Below are positions 9,502-19,384 of a stretch of 64,000 bases of DNA, one piece after another. The notes beneath the pieces were generated by a model. That model had not been told where the DNA came from. It made no database searches and was given only the letters and a program-made list of their open reading frames with translations. Positions within the stretch are counted from its first letter, which is position 1. The number at the start of each line of letters is the position of its first letter. The DNA comes from Fischerella sp. CENA71. GTDB taxonomy: Bacteria; Cyanobacteriota; Cyanobacteriia; Cyanobacteriales; Nostocaceae. Both the position numbers and the translations under genes were made by a program. The DNA lies in NCBI GenBank assembly GCA_024239075.1, contig JANBVI010000027.1:310001-374000 (forward strand). Direction: 5' to 3'.

Positions 9502-9864
9502 AGATTCGGCATACCCTTAGTGAAATGACACTTAGATTCTAAAAAATGGTTAAATAAAGTCATAACCGTAATCTTGGGGAAAAATTAGGAGCATTTTTCC
9601 GAATCTCTATGAAATAAGTCCGTAAGTTCCGAAAAGATTGAAAGCAATTGTTGTAATGTATAAGCAAAACCAACAAATGCTTATATATTTCCCAGAAAAA
9701 CTTAAACTTTTCTAATCAAAGCTTTAATCTTCATAAGAAACACTTCAAGCTTTTTGTAAATACTTAAACAAGTCTTATGCAAACTTTCTTTTTTATAGAA
9801 AAGCTTCAAGCGATCGCTTCAATCGTTTGAAGTTTTTCAATGAATGTTAATTTATTTTCAAGTT
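9502..9864. other. Intergenic stretch with a hairpin
   Basis: No gene is visible. An imperfect hairpin at 9799-9837 (AAAAGCTTCAA pairing with TTGAAGTTTT around a GCGATCGC site) lies 28 bp past the stop of the minus-strand aminotransferase and could end its transcript. The rest is AT rich and should hold the promoter of the 9148-9501 gene, but no convincing -10/-35 pair was identified. Confidence 0.4.
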
Positions 9865-11067
9865 TTAAACTTGACAAGCTGTTTTCAAAACCTCAGCCAC
9901 CCGATCCTGTTCTTCTTTAGTCATCTGGTGAAACAGTGGCAAAATAATTGCACGCTCCTGAGCTTGTTCACTTTCAATTAAGCGTTGACAGTTTCCTTGT
10001 TTGCAATCACAAGCATCACCATCAATTCCACAAGACCAAGCTTCTATACTGTAAGCTGGTTCTCGATGGGCGCACATAATTCCCCGACGTGTCGATACCC
10101 CAGCATCTAACATCACCTGCATCACTTGCACTTGGTCACATTTTTCTGGCAACCTCACACAAAAACTCTGCCAGTTACTTTTTGCCCAAGCTGGTTCTGT
10201 CGGTAATTTCAATCCTGGTACATCTGCCAATATTTCCTGATACCGTTGTGCCAAATAACGCCGACGTTCGACAATTTCAGGAAGCCGTTTGAGTTGTTCC
10301 CGTCCAACTGCTGCTTGGATATCAGTCATCCGGTAGTTGTAACCAAGCATGGGATAAGACTCAAATATTACCTGTTTTGCTCCGTGACGTACGGTATCGG
10401 GAACGCTCATTCCGTGTTGTCGCCAGAGACGAAATTGTTTATCCCATTCTGGGTTATTAGTGGTCAGCATTCCCCCATCACCAGTGGTGATTACTTTGCG
10501 GGGATGAAAGGAAAAACAGGCAATATCACCATGTGGTTTACCGATTTTCTCCCACTTTCCATCCCAAAGAATTTCACTGGCGATCGCACAGGCCGCATCT
10601 TCAATTACTGGTAAATTGTGATTGCGGGCAATGTCCAAGATGGGTTTGAGGTCGCAAGGCATCCCCATTTGGTGGACAATGAGAATAGCGCGAGTGCGAT
10701 CGCTAATCACATCTTCAATCAACATCGGGTTAATGTTATATGTTTGTGGCTCAATATCCACAAACACTGGGATTGCTCCACAATAGCGGATGCTGTTAGC
10801 GGTGGCAATATAGGAATGACTGACGGTAATCACTTCGTCCCCTGGCTGTACTCCCAGAGCTAACAGGGCCAGGTGTAGCGCTGTTGTGCAATTGGAGACA
10901 GCACAAGCAAATCTTGCTCCTAGGTAAGCCGCAAACTCTTGTTCAAAGGCGGAGACTTCTGGGCCCTGTGTCACCCACCCAGACATAATTGCACGCCTAG
11001 ATGCCTCTGCTTCGGCTTCACCCATCCAGGGTTTAGCAATAGGAATAGTTTGTATTTTTTCAGACAT
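9865..11067 (-). CDS. DegT/DnrJ/EryC1 sugar aminotransferase with Cys-rich insert
   Basis: 400 residues from ATG 11067. It is a PLP-dependent nucleotide-sugar aminotransferase: [25 protein letters not shown] (shown in part by SNCTTALHL), VIEDAACAI with the Asp that contacts the pyridine nitrogen, and the Schiff-base Lys191 in FSFHPRKVITTGDGG. Such enzymes aminate 3- or 4-keto sugars on UDP or dTDP carriers. An unusual feature is a short Cys-rich insert near the C-terminus, with Cys346, 353, 355 and 360, just before the usual LPLFHQMT end. The start overlaps the stop of the upstream epimerase gene by 8 bp, so the two are surely co-translated and may act in sequence: epimerase/dehydratase, then amination. 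Confidence 0.9.
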   Translation of the reverse strand: MSEKIQTIPIAKPWMGEAEAEASRRAIMSGWVTQGPEVSAFEQEFAAYLGARFACAVSNCTTALHLALLALGVQPGDEVITVSHSYIATANSIRYCGAIPVFVDIEPQTYNINPMLIEDVISDRTRAILIVHQMGMPCDLKPILDIARNHNLPVIEDAACAIASEILWDGKWEKIGKPHGDIACFSFHPRKVITTGDGGMLTTNNPEWDKQFRLWRQHGMSVPDTVRHGAKQVIFESYPMLGYNYRMTDIQAAVGREQLKRLPEIVERRRYLAQRYQEILADVPGLKLPTEPAWAKSNWQSFCVRLPEKCDQVQVMQVMLDAGVSTRRGIMCAHREPAYSIEAWSCGIDGDACDCKQGNCQRLIESEQAQERAIILPLFHQMTKEEQDRVAEVLKTACQV

Positions 11068-12034
11068 TACTTGTTTCCTTAGTCTGCTTTTCAGAACGCC
11101 ACCAATTCACCAACCGACGTAACCCCTCTTCTAAAGAGACTTCTGCTTCAAAACCCAATAATCTCTGAGCTTTACTAACATCTGCAAGTCGGCGCTGTAC
11201 GGGGTTGACTTTGCGTTCTGGACCGTATTCTGGCTGCAAGTCCGATCCCATTACCTTAGTCAAGCTATAGGCGAGGTCATTCAAACTGCTTTCAACACCA
11301 CTAGCAACATTAAATACCTCGTCTGTCACATCGGCTTTAGCCGCTAAAATATTGGCTCTAGCGATATCCTCGATATACACAAAGTCCATAGTCTGCTTAC
11401 CATCACCAAAAATAAGTGGTGGTTGACCTGCGGCGATCCGATCCATCCATCGGATCAGTACTTCGGTGTAAACACCATAAATATCCATACGCGGTCCATA
11501 GACGTTGAAATAGCGTAAAGCTACATAGTCTAAACCGTACATCTCGTAGAAACTACGTAATAATCCCTCATTAAAGACTTTCGCTGCACCGTAAAGGGTA
11601 CGGTTATTATAGGGGTGATGAGATTCGGTGGTGGGGAAATCCTCTGCCATTCCATAAATAGAAGCAGAAGAAGCAGCAACTACTTTTTTGACTTTGGCGT
11701 TGACTGCGGCTTCCAAAACATTAAATGTGCCATCAGCCAATACTTCCAACGCCAAACGGGGTTCCTCAGCACATTGGGTAATGCGGATGGCTGCTTGGTG
11801 AAAGACATAATCTACACCTTGCATAACTTCCCCTAAAAGTTTTTGATCTCGAATATCGCCTTCAACAATCACCAAAGGTCCATTTTCTTTTGTCCAAGCC
11901 AGGTTCGCCAGTCGTCCGCGCGTGAAATTATCCAAAACAATAATTTCCCCAACTCCCTCTTTAACTAGTAAATCAGCAATATGGGAGCCAACTAAACCTG
12001 CGCCACCTGTAATTAATACGCGACTATTTTGCAT
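11060..12034 (-). CDS. NAD-dependent nucleotide-sugar epimerase/dehydratase (extended SDR)
   Basis: 324 residues from ATG 12034. The NAD site ITGGAGLVGSHIADLL (GxxGxxG, residues 10-16) is followed by IVLDNFTRG and, at Tyr148/Lys152, the catalytic YxxxK in LYGAAK. ALRYFNVYGPRM and the downstream VFNVASG segment are typical of the UDP-glucose 4-epimerase/dTDP-glucose 4,6-dehydratase group. The substrate is not certain: the sequence reads as a UDP-sugar epimerase-like member, but 4,6-dehydratase activity cannot be excluded by motif alone. The 8-bp overlap with the DegT aminotransferase gene downstream suggests that its product is the keto-sugar or epimer used by that enzyme. Confidence 0.88.
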   Translation of the reverse strand: MQNSRVLITGGAGLVGSHIADLLVKEGVGEIIVLDNFTRGRLANLAWTKENGPLVIVEGDIRDQKLLGEVMQGVDYVFHQAAIRITQCAEEPRLALEVLADGTFNVLEAAVNAKVKKVVAASSASIYGMAEDFPTTESHHPYNNRTLYGAAKVFNEGLLRSFYEMYGLDYVALRYFNVYGPRMDIYGVYTEVLIRWMDRIAAGQPPLIFGDGKQTMDFVYIEDIARANILAAKADVTDEVFNVASGVESSLNDLAYSLTKVMGSDLQPEYGPERKVNPVQRRLADVSKAQRLLGFEAEVSLEEGLRRLVNWWRSEKQTKETSNV

Positions 12035-12158
12035 TTTCTTTTAGTTTAATTATTTGCTGTTCAAGAATTTGAATACTTCCATAAAAATTATATATAAATA
12101 CTAGGAAAAGGAGAGAGTTACGACTGAATAAAAGTCTATTTTTCTAGTAGATTTTGAC

Positions 12159-12265
12159 TATACTAAAAACGGCTTTGGGCTTTACTTTTTGAAATAGCTA
12201 AAAACTTTATTAGACAAGGATTCAACTACTTTTCTAAAGCCCAGCTATTAGCCGTTTTTAGTATA
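12159..12265. mobile_element. MITE-like inverted-repeat element, 107 bp
   Basis: Perfect 16-bp terminal inverted repeats (TATACTAAAAACGGCT at 12159-12174 and its complement at 12250-12265), with further pairing just inside (GGGCTTTA with TAAAGCCC). There is no coding capacity. Ends starting with TA fit a Tc1/mariner-IS630 type that duplicates TA, but this is inference. It lies 8 bp after the stop of the minus-strand 12274 gene, so it could also act as that gene's terminator hairpin. Confidence 0.55.
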
Positions 12266-12273
12266 AATAATAT

Positions 12274-13251
12274 CTACACAGAGAATGCAAACTTCTCACC
12301 TGCAAAGTCGTCGTTTACTAGTCCCATCTTGCCGCTTCTCGCGTCTACCGTAAACAAGGCATTCTTTTTCCTACTCTTGTCAGCAGCAAGGGCGTATAAT
12401 TGTCCAGAGGAAGAGAAATTCAAATCTTTAACATCATCGACGAGAGGGCTTCCTTCAAAGTTCAGTGGGGTCAGTCTCTGAATTTTAACCTTACCAGTAA
12501 CTACGGCTTTATCCTGCAAGTTGAACAAGATTAAAAAGGGGATTCCTTCTGGACCAGTCTCGGTTGCAAAAATATTTCCCTTGGGATCTTGGCATAGGTT
12601 AGCAAATCGGTGGTCAGGCGGCAATTGAGGTAGACCCAGCTCATCGTTAGAAAGAATTTTACCGTTTCTGGAATCAATCGTTTTGAACGCAAAAGGTGGG
12701 GTACCTTCAGTTCCAACTATGCACAAAAGTTGATCATTGGGAAGGCTTAACAAGCTTTCAATGGTCTGATCTGCTGTCTCTAAATCTAAAACTTTTTTCG
12801 CTCTAAATTGAGGATTCTTAGCACTTCCGACAGTATAAATGAGATGGTTAAAATAACCATTTCTTGTGTTAGAGACTGTAGTAATTACTAGATTCCCATC
12901 TCCGAGTGCGGTTAATTTTGTAATTCGATCAGAGTCACCAGTAAAAAATGCCCGAGATTTTTTCTGTACAGACGATGGATTATCGACAGCCTGAACTGGT
13001 ACATTAGTTTTAGAGACAACCTTTCCCGTCCCCACGTCAGCAGTATTTAGTTCCACTGGCGGAGTTTGGTCTTCCCGATTTAAAGCATTGGATGTACTAG
13101 GAAGGTTTACTCCATAAAGAACCTCCTGACTCTTGCCGTTATTTTGACCATTATTTTGAGCAAGTGCCTTACTAGAGATATCGGCAACAATAGTGGAAGT
13201 CAAACTGGCAGCGGCCAGTTGGGTAAATTGTCGGCGTTTCAAAGGTGACAT
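12274..13251 (-). CDS. Tat-signal secreted protein of unknown function, beta-propeller-like
   Basis: 325 residues from ATG 13251. The N-terminus KRRQFTQLAAASLTSTIVAD followed by ALAQ (about residues 29-32) is a clear twin-arginine signal peptide. The mature part is made of repeated beta-strand segments with alternating hydrophobic residues (LTALGDGNLVITTVSNT, LLSLPNDQLLCIVG, LNFSSSGQLYALAAD), the look of a six- or seven-bladed propeller, but no named family was recognised. Only 21 bp separate it from the upstream 1009-residue surface protein, so the two probably share a transcript and perhaps a location outside the cytoplasmic membrane. Both sit inside the polysaccharide cluster. Confidence 0.75.
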   Translation of the reverse strand: MSPLKRRQFTQLAAASLTSTIVADISSKALAQNNGQNNGKSQEVLYGVNLPSTSNALNREDQTPPVELNTADVGTGKVVSKTNVPVQAVDNPSSVQKKSRAFFTGDSDRITKLTALGDGNLVITTVSNTRNGYFNHLIYTVGSAKNPQFRAKKVLDLETADQTIESLLSLPNDQLLCIVGTEGTPPFAFKTIDSRNGKILSNDELGLPQLPPDHRFANLCQDPKGNIFATETGPEGIPFLILFNLQDKAVVTGKVKIQRLTPLNFEGSPLVDDVKDLNFSSSGQLYALAADKSRKKNALFTVDARSGKMGLVNDDFAGEKFAFSV

Positions 13252-13272
13252 AGTTATATTTGTTGGGAGACT

Positions 13273-16200
13273 TTAAGGAACAATGAGGTTTGCATTTGGC
13301 GTTTGAGGTCTAGCTCCCATGTCTGCTAAAATATTGACAGTTATTTGCTTGACTCGAATATCTTCCCTTGCCGGGCTGACATCATTACTGTCTAGTCCCC
13401 AGGCCCACTGAACGGTTCCGGATGCAAAGACTTTAGCTCCACTACTGGCTGTGTAGCGAACTGAGTTAGCCTTGGTAAAATCCTGGTTAGCAGGGAGGGC
13501 TTGTTCTCCAGGCGGTTCGTCATAGTTTGGCAATACACTAGCGGGCTGAACTGTTGAGTTGGACAAGGTCACAAGACCCGCAGGAGCAGATCCATTATTA
13601 ACGGTAAAATCCCATTCATAACCCACTAAAAGATTCAGCTGATCCCCATTCTGAAGTCCCGTATTTGCATAGTAAGGATCACTGCTGTTGCTGACGACAA
13701 AATTATAACCACCGTAAGTATTTCCAGTATCACTACCGTACATGACTCCTAACAAGGCGTTTTCCGGTCGTTGGTTCTGGACGCTGCGGAATTTATTAGT
13801 AGCTGCTGATGGTCCCTGCTGCTGGGCAACTGGATCTGATGCCCAATCTGGTTTGTAGCACGCCATTACTCGGTCTGGCTTCACTTGCCCAGCAGCAGAA
13901 GTAGAATTTTCAAACCTCACTCGCCAATAGCAAGTATTGGCAGAGAAAAATCCCAAATTAATTCCGGCATTGCGGCCAGCCTCGACAGCATCGCGTATCT
14001 CTTTAGACCAGTATTCATCGTGACCTACAGACAGGAATACTTTGTGATTATTGGGATTGAGAACTGTCTGCCCGTTGGCGTGAATCTGCATGTTGTCGGT
14101 GTAGGCGACATTGTAAGCTTGAGATTCCAGCCAGCGCACCATATTGTGTTCCCATCGCAGGGGTGTATTAACCTCGTTTTGATTGCTTGCCTGGGAGAAG
14201 GGTCGGTCGTAGGAAACCTTGTAAGCTCTTTGACCTCCAAGGCTATTAAAGCTGTACAAGCTATAACCCCCCGTTGTGCTATAAGCCAGAACAGTAGAAA
14301 CAGCGCTCTGGAATAAGATATCAGCAGTGCTGCTATCATCTCGGACAACAAACCACACATGGGCCGCCTTGTTAGTTGCCTGATCAGTCAGCTTGGCGAC
14401 ATAAAGACCACTAGTCCAGTTATTGCCTACTTGCAAAACATAAGAAGTTGTCCAGTTACACTCGACCAAGCGGGTATTGGGATCTAAGGTACAGGCAGGT
14501 TGGGTTATACCATTGAGCGAACCACTGCTCACCATTAACCTTCCTCCCGTGCCACCATAGTAGCCCAAGCGGTAGATGTCAATGGTATATTGTCCAGCTT
14601 GTCCAAGAGAAACTTTAATGTCTAGCGATCCCCCTTTATTGACACTGGTTGCTGAGGCATAGCCAGCAATCTCGCCATTGGCTTGGTTGACAACCTTCCA
14701 GTTAGTCGTGCCAGGGTTCTGGTTTTCCAAATAGATGGGATTAGGATTGACTGGAGTTGCTGTCGCTGAGAAGGTGGTACTACCTATGCCCACTGCCGTC
14801 GCAGTTACTATCACCCCGTCAGGTCCGCTGGGAACAGATCCCAGCGTCAAGGTCGTACTTGCTTCACCGCTAGCATTAGTTACTGCACTAGCAGGTGAGA
14901 CTGACCCTCCGCCATTGGTAACGGCAAAGTTCACCGTGACTCCTGACTGAGGATTGTTTTGAGCATTTACGACTCGCACGACTAGGGGGTTGGGTAGAGT
15001 CGTTCCTATCGCGCCAATCTGATTGTCTCCACTGACTTTAACCAAGGCACTGCCAGCAACAAAGGCGATATCGCGATAGTAGTTACTATTCTGGTAAGAA
15101 CTGGTTGGGAAAGAATTCGGATTGACGTTGTACAGCCCATTGTTGCCGTCTGCTACTGAGCTAAGATCGCCGTTGGCTATAGAATTACTCAGTCCATTAT
15201 AAGTTATGGCATAATAGGCATTGACGTTGACAGAGACGACGTAGGTCGTGTTAGCTTGAATGTTAACTGGCGTGCTGAGAGCCTGCTGCTGCCAGCCAGA
15301 GGTAGTTTCGTTAGTAAAAGTGACACTTGCCAGGAGAGTTCCCGTTTGTGTCCATATCTTGCCAACATGAGTTCCCGTCTCACTGGAGGCTTTCCAGAAT
15401 CGAATGCCAAGAATTTGTCCTCCTTTAGCACTGCGGAATTTCATCCCTAATTCGTAGGGAACGTTATCAGTGAAATTTGGATTGCTAGGAGTTTGAGTCG
15501 TCAGAACTGTTTGTACATTTCCTGATGGATTAGCAGTTGCTGAGAAGGTAACGCTACCTATTCCGTTTGCTGTGGCACTGACAGTATTAGTAACAGGACT
15601 TATCGCACCAGGACTAGCTCCTAATGTTAAGGTGGTACTAGCCTGACCGCTAGCATTAGTTACTGCACTAGCGGGCGAGACTGACCCCCCTCCAGCGGTA
15701 ACGGCAAAGTTCACCGTAACGCCGGATTGAGGATTCCCTGAACTGTCTTTGACTTGGACAACCAAAGGGTTAGGCAAAGTTACCCCTGTTGCACCAGTTT
15801 GATTGTCTCCGCTAACTTTGGTAATAGTCGGAAGAGCAATAGCCACAAAGTTTATATCGCGAAAATAATTAGTATTTCGGTAGGAATTGCTTGGGAAGGC
15901 TCCTGGAGTTCCATTAAACACACCATTATTGCCGTCTGCCACTGAGCTAAGATCGCCATTGACTATGGAAGTGCCCAGTGCATTAGAAGTGGCTACATAG
16001 TAGGAATTTACGTTGACAGAGACTACATAGGTCGAATTAGCTTGAATGTTAACTGGGGTGCTGAGAGCCTGCTGCTGCCAGCCAGAAGCAGTTTCGTTAG
16101 TAAAAGTGACACTTGCCAGGAGAGTTCCTGTTGCTGTCCAGATCCTGCCAGTGTGAGTTCCTGTCTCGCTTGGAGCTTTCCAGAAACGAATACTCGAAAT

Positions 16201-16302
16201 TTGCCCTGCTGTAGCACTACGGAATTTCATTCCTAATTCATAGGGAACTCTGTCAGTGGTATTTGTAATACTTGGGGTTTGATTGGTAAAGAGGAAAGTC
16301 AT
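13273..16302 (-). CDS. Large DUF4082 / Big_1 / N,N-dimethylformamidase-like protein
   Basis: 1009 residues from ATG 16302; an in-frame stop nine codons upstream with no ATG between rules out a longer N-terminus, so there is no classical signal peptide. Domain order: DUF4082 (about 1-155), Ig-like Big_1 (about 158-262, SGDNQTGATG through TNASGQASTTLTLG), DUF4082 (265-415), Big_1 (418-525), then a C-terminal region (530-1009) resembling the C-terminal domain of the N,N-dimethylformamidase large subunit (YYGGTGGRL, VWFVVRDDSS, KVFLSVGHDEYWS, VRFENS, WAWGLD). Activity is unknown; in related multidomain proteins this region is a putative hydrolase and the DUF4082/Ig parts are binding or spacer modules. 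How it leaves the cell without a signal peptide is unclear; type I export or a misplaced start are options. Its paralogue lies at 29063-32338. Confidence 0.8.
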   Translation of the reverse strand: MTFLFTNQTPSITNTTDRVPYELGMKFRSATAGQISSIRFWKAPSETGTHTGRIWTATGTLLASVTFTNETASGWQQQALSTPVNIQANSTYVVSVNVNSYYVATSNALGTSIVNGDLSSVADGNNGVFNGTPGAFPSNSYRNTNYFRDINFVAIALPTITKVSGDNQTGATGVTLPNPLVVQVKDSSGNPQSGVTVNFAVTAGGGSVSPASAVTNASGQASTTLTLGASPGAISPVTNTVSATANGIGSVTFSATANPSGNVQTVLTTQTPSNPNFTDNVPYELGMKFRSAKGGQILGIRFWKASSETGTHVGKIWTQTGTLLASVTFTNETTSGWQQQALSTPVNIQANTTYVVSVNVNAYYAITYNGLSNSIANGDLSSVADGNNGLYNVNPNSFPTSSYQNSNYYRDIAFVAGSALVKVSGDNQIGAIGTTLPNPLVVRVVNAQNNPQSGVTVNFAVTNGGGSVSPASAVTNASGEASTTLTLGSVPSGPDGVIVTATAVGIGSTTFSATATPVNPNPIYLENQNPGTTNWKVVNQANGEIAGYASATSVNKGGSLDIKVSLGQAGQYTIDIYRLGYYGGTGGRLMVSSGSLNGITQPACTLDPNTRLVECNWTTSYVLQVGNNWTSGLYVAKLTDQATNKAAHVWFVVRDDSSTADILFQSAVSTVLAYSTTGGYSLYSFNSLGGQRAYKVSYDRPFSQASNQNEVNTPLRWEHNMVRWLESQAYNVAYTDNMQIHANGQTVLNPNNHKVFLSVGHDEYWSKEIRDAVEAGRNAGINLGFFSANTCYWRVRFENSTSAAGQVKPDRVMACYKPDWASDPVAQQQGPSAATNKFRSVQNQRPENALLGVMYGSDTGNTYGGYNFVVSNSSDPYYANTGLQNGDQLNLLVGYEWDFTVNNGSAPAGLVTLSNSTVQPASVLPNYDEPPGEQALPANQDFTKANSVRYTASSGAKVFASGTVQWAWGLDSNDVSPAREDIRVKQITVNILADMGARPQTPNANLIVP
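14735..16270 (-). repeat. Tandem internal duplication of a DUF4082-Big_1 unit
   Basis: Two copies of a roughly 780-786-bp unit lie head to tail in the gene. Long stretches are almost identical at the DNA level: 15251-15340 against 16037-16126, and 14881-14938 against 15661-15718. The two copies differ by a small number of bases in these stretches, which points to a recent duplication or gene conversion. Confidence 0.8.
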
Positions 16303-16538
16303 GGCTTTTTTGTAAAGTATAATTATTTACTTTTACACCCTGATATGCCTGCGATCGCCAACAAAAAAGCGTGCAGTTGTGTGTAGGGCAACTGCATACT
16401 AATAACGAACTAAAAAGATAAATACTTAATGAAATTAAAGGCTTAGAGAGGTTGGGAAATCAACATTAACAGTTACTAAAAATTTTACTTTGTCAAGGTT
16501 AGAATAAGCATTCCCAACAATTTTATCAATATAATACT
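16303..16538. other. Short intergenic stretch
   Basis: Between the acetyltransferase gene stop and the 13273-16302 gene start. It contains one HIP1-like GCGATCGC site (16351-16358) and should include the promoter of the two secreted-protein genes. No motif was recognised. Confidence 0.3.
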
Positions 16539-17249
16539 TCACAATTTTGTATTTTCTGTATTTTCCGATGGTTCATATCCTTCTCGCCAGCGTAAAAACC
16601 GAGCTGGGACACCTGTTACAATTGCATAAGGTGCTACATCCTTAGTGACAACTGCGCCAGCACCGACAATACTACCTTTTCCGATTATCACTCCAGGCAA
16701 AATAACTGCATTCATGCCAATATCGGCTCCTTCTTCAACTTTTACCGATTTAATCTCCAAGTCTGTTTGGATAATTGGAACATCAATCGGCAATGCGGTA
16801 TGGGTCGAACCCAAAACTTTTGCTCCTGGTCCCCAGCCTACATAATCTTCAATAATCAAATCACGGGCATCAAAGTAACTCTGTGGACCGATCCAAACCT
16901 GATTCCCAATTACACACTTACCATCGAATCTTCCCTGAATGTAAGTTTGGGAGCCAATGAACACACTATTACCAATTTCAAAGGTTTCTAAATGCTTGAA
17001 ACCTACACCACTAGCAATACGTACGCCGTGTCCAAATCTACTTGCGACTGCACGCCAAATAACTCGCCGCATTAAGGCATCAAAATCTCCATCACCCATA
17101 ACAAAGCGAGCGTACAATTCGATTAATCCGTGATTACCGTATTGATGGCGTAAATACTCTGCCAGTCCCAGTTCATAATCTGGGTCTAGCTTCAATTCTT
17201 GTGAACCATGTACAGCTTTGACAATCCTACTTTTAACTAGCTCAGACAT
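16539..17249 (-). CDS. Left-handed beta-helix acyltransferase (WbbJ/LbH family)
   Basis: 236 residues from ATG 17249, placed directly after the stop codon of the DegT gene (TAA then ATG). Residues 80-215 consist of hexapeptide repeats ([64 protein letters not shown]) that form a trimeric left-handed beta-helix. The STHTALPIDVPI segment carries the His typical of the O-acetyltransferase active site. A helical N-terminal part (residues 1-75) precedes it. Family members transfer acetyl from acetyl-CoA to sugars. Likely role: O- or N-acetylation of a sugar of the polymer (substrate not determined). Confidence 0.88.
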   Translation of the reverse strand: MSELVKSRIVKAVHGSQELKLDPDYELGLAEYLRHQYGNHGLIELYARFVMGDGDFDALMRRVIWRAVASRFGHGVRIASGVGFKHLETFEIGNSVFIGSQTYIQGRFDGKCVIGNQVWIGPQSYFDARDLIIEDYVGWGPGAKVLGSTHTALPIDVPIIQTDLEIKSVKVEEGADIGMNAVILPGVIIGKGSIVGAGAVVTKDVAPYAIVTGVPARFLRWREGYEPSENTENTKL

Positions 17250-18344
17250 TTAAATACTCTCACGCACGGCAGCACTGACAAATTCTATTTGCTCTGAAGA
17301 AAGTTCTGCACACATTGGCAAGGAAAGTACTTCATTGGCTACCAATTCAGCACAAGGAAAGTCACCAACTTTATATCCTAAATCTGCATAAGCCTGCTGC
17401 AAGTGTACAGGAATAGGATAATGAATCCCTGTCTGAATTTCCCGCTCTTTTAGTTTTTGTTGTAGTGCATCCCGGTGGTGAGTACGCACGGCATAAACGT
17501 GGTAAACATGATAACTATAGGGCATCACCCTTGGTGTTGTGATGCTTGAGTTTGCCAAGAGTTGATCATACAAGGCTGCATGTTTCCTGCGTGCTTCTGT
17601 CCAAACATCTAAATAGCGTAACTTGACTCGCAAAATTGCACCCTGGATACCATCCATGCGATAGTTATAACCCTTAAGAACATGGTGATATCTTTGTTCT
17701 TGTCCCCAGTCCCGCAACATCTTGATGATACGGGCATATTCGGGATTATTAGTGACTACTGCGCCACCTTCACCATATGCACCCAGATTCTTACCTGGGT
17801 AAAAACTAAAACAGCCAATGTCCCCAATACTGCCTACTCGTTGCCCTTTGTATTCAGCGCGGTGAGCTTGGGCAGCATCTTCAATCACGGTCAAACCATG
17901 ACGCCGAGCAATTTCCATGATCGGGTTCATGTCTGCGGGTTGACCGTACAAGTGTACTGGCAAAATGGCTTTAGTTTTTGCGGTAATGGCTTGTTCAATT
18001 TTGGTGACATCAATCGTGTAGGAAACCGAGTCAATATCTACAAATACGGGTGTCGCCCCGGTATACACAATTGCCGCAACCGTTGCAACAAAAGTAAAAG
18101 GTGTTGTAATTACTTCGTCACCGGGGCCGATCCCAGCTGCCAATAGCGCTAAGTGCAGGGCGCTGGTTCCTGTATTTAAGGCTATACCGTAATCGGCATT
18201 GCAATATTGGGCAAACTCTTGTTCAAAAGCTGTGACTTCACTACCCAAAATAAATTGAGTACTTTCCAATACCTTGAGAACAGCAGTATCAATCTCTTCT
18301 TTAATACTTAAGTACTGGGCTTTTAAATCTACAAATGGAATCAT
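17250..18344 (-). CDS. DegT/DnrJ/EryC1 sugar aminotransferase
   Basis: 364 residues from ATG 18344, overlapping the dehydrogenase stop by 4 bp (ATGA). PLP-dependent: [42 protein letters not shown] and Schiff-base Lys185 in [17 protein letters not shown]. The sequence is of the group that aminates UDP-3-keto-GlcNAcA or dTDP-3-keto-6-deoxyhexose (WlbC/WbpE/FdtB-like). Its partners point to the same chemistry: an oxidoreductase just upstream and an acetyltransferase before that, the classic 3-keto, 3-amino, 3-acetamido sequence. I infer UDP-2,3-diacetamido-type or dTDP-3-acetamido sugar synthesis; the exact sugar is open. Confidence 0.9.
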   Translation of the reverse strand: MIPFVDLKAQYLSIKEEIDTAVLKVLESTQFILGSEVTAFEQEFAQYCNADYGIALNTGTSALHLALLAAGIGPGDEVITTPFTFVATVAAIVYTGATPVFVDIDSVSYTIDVTKIEQAITAKTKAILPVHLYGQPADMNPIMEIARRHGLTVIEDAAQAHRAEYKGQRVGSIGDIGCFSFYPGKNLGAYGEGGAVVTNNPEYARIIKMLRDWGQEQRYHHVLKGYNYRMDGIQGAILRVKLRYLDVWTEARRKHAALYDQLLANSSITTPRVMPYSYHVYHVYAVRTHHRDALQQKLKEREIQTGIHYPIPVHLQQAYADLGYKVGDFPCAELVANEVLSLPMCAELSSEQIEFVSAAVRESI

Positions 18345-19384
18345 ACTGCTACCTGTGCTAAATTCAGTTCAACTAATTGACCATGCTGCTTCATAGACTG
18401 GGTAGCAGCTTCCAAAATTCTTACTACTTGCAGCCCTGCTTGACCATCTGTGATGGGGCGATCGCCTTTTTCAATACAATCAATAAAGTGCAACCCTTCT
18501 GTCCGTAGTGCTTCTGTCATATCTAAATGAGGTGACCACATATCTCCTGTGCGGTAACCAATCAACATTTGATATACGTTTTCCGCAGGATTACTGCCAT
18601 TGAGTGTAATGCCTTTATCGTAGATTTTGACTTTTTCGCTTGGTTCTAAGTCATCGTAAACAATCATGCGTTGGCTACCACCAATCAATGTGCGGCGTAC
18701 TTTCACTGGTGCTAACCAGTTGACATGAATGTGAGCAATTAAGTTACCTTCAAAGAACAAGGTCAAATAGGCAATATTTTCCGGTTCTCCAGGAACATGA
18801 CTCATGCCCGTGGCCGAAACGGCATAAGGTTGAGATGGCAATACATAGTTCATAATTGAGAGGTCGTGGACTGCCAAATCCCAAATCACATTGACATCAT
18901 GTTGGAAGAGTCCCAAGTTAACGCGTACAGAATCATAGTAATAAATATCACCAATAGCATTGGTAACTACTAGATCCCGCATTTTACGCACTGCACCCGT
19001 ATAGACAAAGGTGTGATCCACCATCAATACTAAGTTGCGTTTTTCTGCCTCTTCAATTAACCGCAGGGCTTGCTCTGAAGAGACTGTCATTGGTTTTTCT
19101 ACCATTACATGCTTACCAGCCTGTAATGCAGCCAAAGCCAAGTCGAAGTGGGTAGACACAGGTGTGGCGATCGCCACAGCGTCTATTTTGGGGTCGTTAA
19201 ATATATCACGGCAATCTGTTGTAATATCTATTTTTGGGTATCTTGCTTGTACTTTCGCCAGCAGTTCTGGTTTAAAATCGCTGACTGTTTTCACTTGTGT
19301 TCCTGGAATTTCAGCAAAGTTTCTGACCAGATTCGGACCCCAGTATCCGTAACCGATGACGCCGATATTAATGTTGTTACCCAT
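18341..19384 (-). CDS. Gfo/Idh/MocA-family sugar dehydrogenase
   Basis: The start is the ATG at 19384; an in-frame TTG further upstream adds 17 residues that do not resemble the family. About 347 residues. The N-terminal NAD(P) site is [17 protein letters not shown], then a VSDFKPELL strand and the family signature [13 protein letters not shown] carrying the catalytic-region Lys. Members of this group oxidise position 3 of UDP-N-acetylglucosaminuronate or similar nucleotide sugars. The order dehydrogenase-aminotransferase-acyltransferase with 4-bp and 0-bp junctions matches pathways of 3-acetamido sugars (wlbA-wlbC or wbpB-wbpE type). Function assigned by context, substrate by inference. Confidence 0.85.
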   Translation of the reverse strand: MGNNINIGVIGYGYWGPNLVRNFAEIPGTQVKTVSDFKPELLAKVQARYPKIDITTDCRDIFNDPKIDAVAIATPVSTHFDLALAALQAGKHVMVEKPMTVSSEQALRLIEEAEKRNLVLMVDHTFVYTGAVRKMRDLVVTNAIGDIYYYDSVRVNLGLFQHDVNVIWDLAVHDLSIMNYVLPSQPYAVSATGMSHVPGEPENIAYLTLFFEGNLIAHIHVNWLAPVKVRRTLIGGSQRMIVYDDLEPSEKVKIYDKGITLNGSNPAENVYQMLIGYRTGDMWSPHLDMTEALRTEGLHFIDCIEKGDRPITDGQAGLQVVRILEAATQSMKQHGQLVELNLAQVAV

